Shown here: positions 54,691 to 64,000 of the stretch, in pieces
How positions within the stretch are numbered: the stretch's first letter is position 1
Layout: each line of letters starts with the position of its first letter
Origin: Symsagittifera roscoffensis
Lineage: Eukaryota > Xenacoelomorpha > Acoela > Convolutidae
Reading direction: 5' to 3'
DNA: 64,000 bases
NCBI RefSeq assembly: GCF_963678635.1
Contig: NC_087062.1
Span: 53,266,473 to 53,330,472, forward strand
Program-made: the position numbers and the translations under genes
The notes under the pieces: model-generated
What the model was told of the DNA's origin: nothing
The model's database searches: none
Seen by the model: the letters and a program-made list of their open reading frames with translations, nothing else

Positions 54691-56850
54691 TGATTGCAAA
54701 AGCGCCTTTGTTGGGCGAGAAACCCTTTCTTATATCGCTTGGCAGTTATTTGCCGTTCGTTTTATTGACTGAGGGCACGAACTATAGCGCCACAGTCATC
54801 TTTTATTCTTGAAAAACCATGTAAATTCCTAGTCACATTCCATAAACGCATTTCAATTCATAATGTAAAATTCAAAACATCGAGGCTCATGCAATGTTGG
54901 TCAGCTGACCTGTTACCAGCAGTGAGAAAATGATAAAAATCTATTATAAAAAGATCTAAGAATGTACGAAAAAAAATCGATTAACCCTTTTGCGAAAAAT
55001 AACAGACTCTATACAGATACAAATATCCCTTTTTTACCAAAAATAAATTGATTTTTGCGCCATAATTCAGTTTTGTAGTGAAAAAATAATAAAAAACTAA
55101 GTTTTTGATAAGTTGTGTTTTCTGTCTTTCCAATTAAATCAATGTATTTAGTTTTTGAACTTTTTGTTTTGTCGCGATGAGGTTTCATCTGGTAGTACCT
55201 AAAAAAAATCTGTAAATAATCTCTATATCAGTTTGCGGTCTAACTGTGTATTTTGTGAATTGTAAGCAGATTCTGCAACAGGCAGAAAACAGAATTTAGC
55301 GGAATCCGCAAGAATATGATTTTTCTTTCATTTTCTCTGTGGTTTTGGATTCAATTAACAAACTGCTGAAACACTGTTTTGTTGAAGTACTTAAATTGGC
55401 TTACAACCTGTATTTCGCCTATATCTACTCTTTATATATTCTCTTCAACATTACAAAGCCAAATTGTGTTATTTGTGAAATGCGAGTGAATTCCGCAACA
55501 GGCATAAAACGGAATTATCTCGGAAGCCGCAACAAAGCTAGTTCTTCTTACTCTTCCTAGCTCTTTTGGATTCCACGATCAAATAGCTAAAACATTGTAT
55601 CGCTAAAAAAAATGCTCCATATTTTTATTGAATCCGCAACAGAAAATGAGGAATCAGGAACAGTTTTTGGAAACCACAAACAATTAGAATATATATCCAT
55701 AGTAAATTGGGTTGGAGCTGATCCTGCAATTTTGAATAAAATCTGCAAAGTGTAATCCAAATCCGCAAAGTTGAAGCTGAATTTACAACGCATTTGTGGA
55801 ATCTGCTTTTTGTTTGCGGATTTCAATATTATGTTTAGTTACGTCTTGATTTTACATGTTTTTACTTAACTCTAAAGTTTTACCAGTTTTTTGAGGAAAA
55901 TTTTCCAATATTTCAATCTCATGTCCTACTAATAGTTCAACTTAATTTAAGCTAACAGTTCAGTCTCAATTACTGACAAAACAGTTCAATCTCAACCTAG
56001 TACATTTTGAAGTCACCTGCTACACTTTGCAACGGTCGCTTTCCAATCTGAAACCCTGAAAGCAAACTTGGTCATGGAAAAATACTTTGACTAATTTCAT
56101 TTTAATTCACGTTCAACGGAATATTTTCAGGCTTAATCAGATATTATAATATTATAGAAGGAGATAGTCATTCCAATTTAAAAATTTATCCAAAAACGAC
56201 CCAAATTAATAGATTAAGACCATTTGAATTTGAGTTGATCATTTGTATGCTAAGAATGCAACAAAATTTGGCCAAACTGTACAGATTTACAGAAAACTTT
56301 GATCGAATTTTATAGACTACCAGAAAGTCTCTGTTACCGCCATTTGCCTCCTTTTCATTATATCCAGCCTTCATCCCCATACCGTAGTCACCCAAAAATG
56401 GTTTTCATTCTTTACGCCCTTAGCCCAAATACTGCCAGTGATTATGGTCACATATTAATCGCATATATTGAACCCTAGTACAACCAAAATACTGTAATTC
56501 CAAATAATTCATTAGCTTATACTGTTTTGAATTGATTTTTTTCCCAAATTTTGATCCAAAAACAGCCTCCTGGGAACTTATCCCAATTGTCAATGGTGCA
56601 GATCCACAATTTTGGTTGTCTATTGAGATAAGATATGTTAATGGATTTCCTTGATAATGGTTAATACTTGCTTTTATTTTTTGCAGTTCTTATACTTCTA
56701 GATATGATTTTTACTTGTTCCTGCTAGAACTGGTTGAGTTCAACATAAAAAACTTACATTTGAGGAACCCACTTACAAAATTTTGAGATTCAGCTTACAT
56801 TTTTTGAAATTTGAATAAATTAGCTAGATTGGCTCGCAACAGAGTCCTAT
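54690..56850. repeat. ~2.2 kb diverged repeat, unit A
   Basis: Starts near GCGCCTTTGTTGGGCGAGAA. It contains ACAGACTCTATACAGATACA (about 55003), a cluster of GAATCCGCAA-like words (55260-55810) and ATCCCAATTGTCAATGG (about 56581). Unit B repeats the same order at about 56915-59290, and unit C keeps parts at 60985-61370 and 62040-62410. Similarity is perhaps 70-80 percent by eye. Non-coding. Confidence 0.75.
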
Positions 56851-56914
56851 GCCGACAAAAAACAATATGCCGACAAAAAAATTCCAATTTATCACAATTA
56901 TTTTATTTTTAAAG

Positions 56915-59560
56915 ATTTTGATCGCAAAAGCGCAACTTTGGGCGAGAAACCCTCTCTTGTTTACTTTTTATATCAACGTCTTTTTGATTGACTGAGGGAA
57001 CACATTCTAGTTTCTCATCTTTAGTTCTGGAATAACGCTCCATGCCGATTCCAATATTCATTCTCCGAATATTCATTGCAATTCGAAATAGAAAAATTAA
57101 CAAAAATCAAGGCTCATGCAAGGTTGATACGCTTAAAACTGTTATCAGCAATGACAAAAAGGATCAAAACCGATTATATAAAGAAAGAGCTAAGAATGAA
57201 CGTAAATATAAAATCGATCAACCCTTTTGCGAAAAATAACAGACTCTATACAGATACAAATAACCCTTTTTTACCAAAAATAAATTGATTTTTGCGCCAT
57301 AATTCATTTTTTAGTGACAAAAAAAAACAAAAAACAAAGTTTTCGATAAGTTGTGTTTTTGTTCCGACTTTCGATACGAAAGTAACGGAATATTTGTGCT
57401 CAGGGTGGGTTTTTTTTTCTTCAGACAAATTTCGACTTTTTAACTAGCCATTTTTGACGGAATTTTTTAATATCATTCGAAAGCCATTGTTGTCCTGAGC
57501 TCAAATTTGAAAAGATATTTCACCTGTGATCATTTTTCGTAAAGTTATGGGGGTTTAAAGATTACCATTTTGCCCAATTTGGGACAATTAACGCGCGATA
57601 AATTTCGCGCTATTAACGCGTAGGCGAGATTTAATCCGTCTTAGAAATCGTTCCAAATTGGTTCAAGGAAGCTTATATGCCATAATTGATTTGTTAATAG
57701 GCGCAAAATCTATCACTTTGTACTTAATATGACGTGTGGGGGAATGTTTTTACATAAAATCTCAAATTTTTTCAAAAAGTTTATTAAACTTTTTTATTAC
57801 ATTGAAATTTTTCATCTTATTAATGCTCCATAGACCTTAAAAGGCAGTCAGAACTTTCAAGGCTTCGCCTTGATACGAGCAGTCTTGTCTGTCTTTCTAA
57901 TTAAATCAATGTATGTAGTTTTTGAACTTTTTGTTTTGTTGCGATGAGGTTTTATTTGGTAGTACCTAAAAAAAATCTGTAAATAATCTCTATATCAGTT
58001 TAAGGTCTAACTGTGCATTTTGTGAATTGTAAGCAGATTCTGCAACAGGCAGGAAAAAGAAAATAGCGGAATCCGCAACATTACTATTTTGCTCCATAAA
58101 CAACCAATTTTGAGGAGTCCGGAACAGTTCGTGGAATCCACAAACAAATCAAAATAAAGGTCTTTAAAAAAATTACGATGTCGTGGAACCCGCAACTGTT
58201 AGCGAAATCCGCAAAAATTGTATTCAGAGTTCGCAAAATGTAAGAAGAGTACGCAATTTTTGCGGATTTTATTGACATTTGTCTTAAGGTCTGGAAATTA
58301 GGTTCTCAATTTAAACATATTCCTTTACCAGTTATGTGATTCTTTGAAGGAGATTTTCCAACAGCTTAATGTCAAATCCTATCTCCAGGTTGAAGCCAAC
58401 AGTAGCCGGCCACTTTTTCGAAACGTTCGTTTCCAGTATCAAATTTTGATCGAATGGAAAATGCTGAATTAAAGTAATTCATGAATTATAATGATTATTT
58501 TTAACAAGCAAAAATCATTAAAAACCATAACAAGCAAGAGCAAAACTATTTTAGTATAAATCAAGATCTTTATTGACATTCAAGGATGAGTACAAATTTT
58601 ATTCCAATTTAACATATAAGAAGTGGAGATTAAGCCCAGAACTGTTTGAATTGGTAACCTTACATGTTGGTTATGCAACATAATTACGCCAAACTTTAAA
58701 GATTATCAACATAATTAGGTCAAAGTTGAGAAACTACGAGAACATCCTAAATACCACTACTGGCTTTCATCCTTTTAGCGTTCACCCTCATCCCAAAAAC
58801 CGCACTCACTCAAAAACCAGCCAATAGAAATATTTTTCCCGAAATCTCAAATATTGCTAGCATTTAAAGTCCCATATATAATCACAAAGACATTACAAAG
58901 TCACAACAAACAGTCTGATTCAAAAATTGACTTGCTTTGTTCTGTTTTAAATTGATGTTTATACCTAAATACAATAAAAACAGCTTCCTGGGAAATTTAT
59001 CCCAGTCTTCAAAGGAGCAGATCCACCATCTTTGTAGCACAATGACTGAAATTATGTTAGTGAGTTTTACTGACAAGGTTTAATCCGTACTTTGAAGTTT
59101 CGCAAAATGCCATCTCATATGTTTAGGTTTATTACTATATTTTTCACGCAAGAACTGGTTCAGCACAGTATAGTTATCAAAATTGTCAAATCCAATTACG
59201 CTTGCCGTTTCTACTTACATTTGTGGAATCCGTCTGAAAATGAAGATTTGGCTTACATTTTTGAAATTTGAAACAACTAGCTATATTCGTTGGTTGCAGA
59301 ATTCTCGAAAAACTAATGGGACCAAGAAATGTTACACGTAATTGTGCGCGGAGTTCACGGAAGTTTTTTTGTAATGGAATATCACTCATAATTTGGAAGG
59401 TGCTTGCAGCCTTATCTCTAGATTCCAGTGATCTACAGGCACCAAATTGTGCGCCTATCCAGTGCAAAATTGGGCTTCGTAATGCTAAAGTGTAGATGTT
59501 CTGTTTGAAATCTAGATGAGCTGTAGATAATCTGTAGAAAATTTGTATACAATCTGTACA
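56915..59560. repeat. ~2.2 kb diverged repeat, unit B, with insertion
   Basis: Same order as unit A (TTTGGGCGAGAAACCCTCTC, AACCCTTTTGCGAAAAATAA, CTGTCTTTCTAATTAAATCA, GGAATCCGCAACA, TTATCCCAGTCTTCAAAGG). It is longer because of an insert at about 57360-57888. Its end (TCTACAGGCACCAAATTGTG at about 59431, TCTGTAGAAAATTTG near 59535) recurs at about 61230-61340. Confidence 0.75.
57360..57888. mobile_element. ~530 bp insertion with hairpins at both ends
   Basis: Unit A reads GTTGTGTTTT directly into CTGTCTTTCC, whereas unit B has ~530 extra bases between these. The insert begins with a perfect stem-loop, CTTTCG-ATA-CGAAAG, widened by TTCCG and CGGAA outside (57362-57390). It closes with TCAAGGC-TTC-GCCTTGA near 57857-57873. 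It has no reading frame and no clear terminal inverted repeat. It is probably a non-autonomous mobile element; the class is unknown. Confidence 0.6.
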
Positions 59561-60984
59561 CTATTTGTGTATGGCCTAACGACTTTCTGACACAGGTAAA
59601 AATTGATTTGAAAATGATAAAATATAGAAGATACTCAATATAAAATTATACTAAAACAAAGAAATTGCTTATGGATTATGTCATGGTTATAATCGAATAT
59701 TAAATATATAAAAGAATCTGATGTGAAAGACGGTATACACACATCGGAATTTTTTTCAGTTACTTATTGATGCGTTCTTATTTCTCTTTCACTGCGTCAA
59801 TTGGTTGTTGTAGGTATTATAGATAATTATAAAGAAACCAACCGTATTACAAACCGCCCAAAAATACGCAGACCATATAAGCCATCCGAAAAATTACCTA
59901 AGATCAAAACATTTTGGGAGAATTGTTACAAAGTTGTTACATCTTTTTTAAAATAGTCAGCTGTTTTCGGCTGTTTTATATTTCGGCTGCTTTTTCCAGG
60001 ACTAGAAAAGATATTCACTTTGAAAATGCTTTCAATGAATCTTTGGTCCTTTTGTTCGGCTTTTCATACTTTTGCTTGCGACGGTTTTTCTATTCAGTTA
60101 AAAATAAAGTAGCAATCAAAATAAAAGTTTCGAACAAAAAAATGTATACCCCATTGAAGATATTGAGTCTTGAGTTCAAATGGAAAGAGATAACTTGCAT
60201 GCAATTTTTTTATGTAAAGTTTTGGACTTTGTTAAATGTCAATTTGGACGGTGCTGTGGACTAATTTTGGCGCACTGTGAAGAGTTCATATAGGATGCTA
60301 AAGATGTCACTCAATTTTTTTATGCGGGCGATTTCTAACGCTTTAAAAAATGTTGTTCTAAATTGAATTGAGGCATGCTAATTGGTGGATTTTATTTGTA
60401 TGATTCAGATTTTAAATAGTTATAAGATATTAGCCAAAATCTATGCTCTTAAATTTCCTTTTACCACTAACTAGTCAATTTCGGTTGACGGGCAGTGGGA
60501 AAATTCAGAATTTGCCCTAAAAAACGAAGAACTTTGAACCTTGTTTTAATAGCTTTTTATGGATTGAACAAAAAAAACAGGCATAACTTGGAATCGATTT
60601 GAACACTTTTTTCATCAATTCATCATTACCTAAAAAATTTTTTCCTGTTTTTTATCGATTTGAAAACATTATTCATCAATTCATCTTCCCTAAAATTTTT
60701 GTGGCTGAACCTGTCTAACTCAGCATGGGCAAATTTTTTATGGAACACTTGGCAAACCAAAGCTTTGGGAGGACATGCAATTAAAAGTTAGAATCAACCT
60801 TATACAAAGGGAAACTTTTGTGTGCTTATTGGAAACAATGACAAGTCTTGAGTCTCAAGGTTACTTGAGTTGGTCTTACGTATGTCAGCACTTTTGGTTT
60901 AACTGTCTGAAAAGCAATCGGAAGAAAATTTTTTATCAACACTTTAAATAATAGTTGCAGAAGCTCATATTTATGGAGTTGCTT
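59561..60984. other. AT-rich non-coding DNA
   Basis: No gene is supported. A 61 bp tandem duplicate lies at 60593-60715 (ATCGATTTGAA(C/A)AC plus TTCATCAATTCATC in both copies). A 116-residue frame at 59914-60264 shows no domain and is judged chance. Confidence 0.45.
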
Positions 60985-62410
60985 GAATATATGTTTGTTT
61001 TGGATATATTAATGGGTTTCACTGATAATGGTTAGTACTTGCTTTTATATCCCGCAGTTTTTATTGTTCTAGGTATAGCTTTTCATTGTTCACTTAAGTA
61101 CTGGCTGAGCTCAACTTAAAAAACAAAGCTGCGGAGTCCATGTATTTGTGCTCGAAATCCTGGAGATTTTGTAACTGGATACAACTTATCTTTTTGGAAC
61201 ATGCTTAAAGGTCTATAGATTCCAGTGACCTACAGACACTAATTTTTGCGCCTTTCCAGTACACAGTTGAGCCTTTTAATGATAAGTGGTAAATATTCTG
61301 TATAAAATCTGTAGATAGTCTACACATATTCTGTACTTATTCCGTTTGCAATTTTAATTTACCGCTTTTAAAATAAAGCCTAACTTGAGCTTGAAACAAT
61401 AAAACAATATTGTTTTTTTTTATTTATTAGATAATGAAGACACACTGGATAAAATGTTAGCAAAAATGAACAATTTCTCATCAATTACTGAATGGTGATA
61501 ATCGAAGTTTCATTGTTTCATGAAAATTAATTTCAACTTACCAAAAGTCTGTATTTTTTGTAGATAATCGAATTTTTTCCATCTTGTCACTACAGATTGC
61601 GCCGTCTGAGAAAATTTTTCGTGACAACATTTTGAAATTAACAATTGAATTAATGTTGGCTTAAAAATTTAGTTTTCAAAAAACTATGCCTGAATGGATG
61701 TTTTCAACGCAAAACCTAATATTTTAACAAAAAAGGTATGGCATTGAATATAGTTATATGCGGCAGCCTTTTCAAACTAAAATACCAAAAGAGAACGCTT
61801 AAGTATACTACCGTTTTTTTGCTATTGAATCACATTGCTGCCGCTTTTACTTTCTGTCAAAGTATGAAAGTAAGCTAAAAAAAGATGAAATCGATGAAAT
61901 TAAACAGTGATTATGTCTCTAAAACAAAATTTCTAAAAAAAAGCTTTTGCTGAGCAAAAAACCTTTGAAATAACAAAAAGTAACGCTTTTTTCAACCATT
62001 TTTTAGTAGATTAAAGTGGCATTGACGTTTGTCTTACAATCTCATGAAAGCGCTTTTTTGGGCGAGAAACCTTCTCTAGTTTAATATTTATTTTAAAGTG
62101 TTTTTGATTGACTGAAGGCAAAAACTCTAGTGCCTCATGTCAATCATACATCTCTTGTACTGGAATAACCATCCATGTCGGTTTTAAGTAATTCTCCGCA
62201 AACTCATTCAATTCACAATGAAAAAAAAATCAAAGCTCATACAATTTTGGTGAGCTTAAAATTGTTACCAGCAGTGACAAAAGGAATAATTACCGATTAT
62301 TGACAAAAAAACCTATAAACCAACGTAAATAAAAATCGATTTGTATAAAATGACAGACTCCATACAGATACAAATGATCCTTTTTCACCAAAACTAAATG
62401 AAATTTTACG
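60985..62410. repeat. ~2.2 kb diverged repeat, unit C fragments
   Basis: 60985-61370 matches the end of units A and B (ATGGGTTTCACTGATAATGG, ACCTACAGACACTAATTTTT). 62040-62410 matches the beginning of the next unit (TTTTGGGCGAGAAACCTTCT, ATTGACTGAAGGC, ATACAGATACAAATGATCC). The order fits a continuing tandem array with an unrelated or too-diverged stretch between. Confidence 0.65.
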
Positions 62411-64000
62411 CAAATGCTCCTAATTATCAGGGCCCAGTGAAAGCTTTCTTTGTTTTAGAATAATATGTAAACGAAATCTAAATTTATTTTGTCTCATTTT
62501 TCAAAACTAATCAAAATCCGAATCTGGTTTTCAATCTAAAAACTGAGAGACAACACTAATTTTATTTTGAGCAAGAGTTTAAGTTTTTTTTTTTTTGTTG
62601 TTTCAGCTTTTTGAAGTTTTTTTGTTGCTATTTTTTGAGCACGTTAAAACTATACTAAACCAAGATTAAGTAAGCAATATAATTAACTATAGTGACCTAT
62701 TTTTCAGGTCTACCTTTTTTGTTTACTAGCAAAACAAAATTCGTCGATGCATGCCAACCCGGAAATATCTTCATTCGTATTTGATCTGATGGTTGTTCTA
62801 TCTTATCGTTTTACTGCAAACTCATCATACTCTTCAAATGAAACATAAATCTTTATTTTGTCTTTTTGCAGCGCTTTTTTACATTCTACAACTGAAGAAA
62901 TTTTGTTAGCAGACTGCAATAATTTTTTGTACGTGTCCGCATTGTTTAAAATTTTTAGACAAATTTAAACCAAAAGTTATTAATTTCACTTTGCGTAAAT
63001 TACGTCGGAACAATTTGTTTCTTGATATTAAAATCAATGTTTGAAGAATAACCAATAAAAAGTAAAAACAGTTTTTATCGTGATTATAATTCAATCGCTC
63101 ATCTGCGCACTAATTTCGATTGCTTACTAAATCGATATAAATTTGGATTTTTTGGTTTCAATGTACGTTACATATAGTTTGGTTTATTTCTTTATAAATT
63201 CTCTTTCCACCAACTGTCTGACTTTAAATTATCGTAAAATACTTGTGCTTACAAATATTTTGTCAAAATTTAACTACCTCAAAGAGGGGAAAAAGAGATG
63301 GGGAAGAAGATAACGCAAAAAAAGTTAAGTTTTTTTTCTCAAAATTTATTTGAATGAGATCCGGTTTTTTTCACAAACTTACAAGCTTGAATTGAAAACT
63401 TACAATCTTGAATTGAAAACAATTATGTCATGTATGTCTTGTCTTGCCTATGATGTCTTATATATCTCTTTGTCACCTTGACCCCTAAATCAAATGATTC
63501 TAACTTACGCTCTGCGATGTTAAAAGATGAAGAGAGAAATAATTGAAACAACTGTTTGAATTAACCGTTTCGTTAAAGAGTTTTAACTTGTAACCAATCT
63601 TCCGTTTGCGATCTGAGTGAGGTTTACTTTCGTTTCCAAGCAACGGCAGCAGTTTACAACATGAAGGTACAAAAATGTTTTGGTTAGAGCAAAAACTTTT
63701 CTATGTAAGTGCGGTATCTTAAGCAACAATACGTTTCACCTGAATCGATTTTTGGAAAATATGGTGCCGCGACGACTCGCAAAATAGACAATTTGCAATT
63801 CTTAAAAAAAAACTGGCAAAAAAATTACATTCTAAAAAATTTGAACGATACTTCTAGATCGATGAGTTGAGTTTGTAATTTTGATCTAAGTTATTGATAC
63901 TTTAAAAATAAGAAAAAGAAACTTCAAATGAACGGTTCTCATGAGATTGTATCTCACTCCAGCTTTTTGTTCCTCTGTCAACTTTTTATGAATACAAACT
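62411..64000. other. Non-coding DNA, no feature identified
   Basis: AT-rich. A GC-richer patch at 63600-63670 ends ACAACATGAAG/GTACAA, which looks like a first exon with ATG and donor, but only two codons would be coding and nothing supports it further. Confidence 0.35.

Noticed and set aside
59914-60264. 116-residue plus-strand frame
   Set aside because: No motif, AT-driven composition and no splice or conservation support.
63600-63670. First exon of a gene ending ACATGAAG/GTACAA
   Set aside because: Only two codons would be coding and no downstream exon is visible before the window ends.

Overview
The window is eukaryotic and most likely comes from an invertebrate animal. It is AT-rich with long T and A runs, genes are split by GT-AG introns, and it holds a metazoan signal peptide peptidase, an FMC1-type mitochondrial assembly factor and an extracellular NIDO-domain gene. 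It also holds Ty3/gypsy and Bel/Pao LTR elements and a LINE fragment. I cannot name the phylum. More than 90 percent of the window is intron, intergenic DNA or repeat, and most short open frames are chance.

Layout. From 775 to about 14133 lies a tandem duplication of two 6.68 kb units, about 0.3 percent apart by eye. Each carries the first coding exon of a signal peptide peptidase (HM13/SPP) gene. In each unit the exon sits between outward-facing inverted fragments of a retroelement polymerase 3' end. HM13 exon 2 (15898-16096) and exon 3 (16860-17696) follow once each, and reading phases agree at both joints, giving a 449-residue protein. FMC1 (18483-18890) follows on the same strand. From 19 to 29 kb the DNA is non-coding: degenerate repeat arrays, tRNA-derived SINE relics and a 1.97 kb tandem duplication. 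A Ty3/gypsy element (29218-36046, minus strand, 259 bp LTRs, 5 bp target duplication, two in-frame stops) is inserted in the second 1.97 kb copy; the first copy preserves the empty site.

From 38.9 to 54.4 kb three exons (about 38880-39233, 46609-46931, 54148-about 54347) join in phase into a nidogen-like (NIDO) domain, probably part of a secreted or cell-surface protein. Its introns hold a 5'-truncated LINE with an (AC)n tail, a degenerate ~110 bp minisatellite with a 200 bp assembly gap, a short ~60 bp repeat and a decayed Bel/Pao element (47381-53955). From 54.7 to 62.4 kb lies a diverged array of ~2.2 kb units, one carrying a ~530 bp insertion. The last 1.6 kb shows nothing I can support.

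How it fits together. SPP is an ER intramembrane aspartyl protease that clears signal-peptide remnants. FMC1 acts in mitochondrial ATP synthase assembly. The NIDO protein is extracellular. No functional link between them is evident. I found no convincing undescribed system. The most unusual items are the duplicated HM13 first exon inside inverted retroelement ends, a dispersed repeat with a conserved perfect 7-bp hairpin, and a gypsy element whose gag ATG straddles the LTR/primer-binding-site junction.
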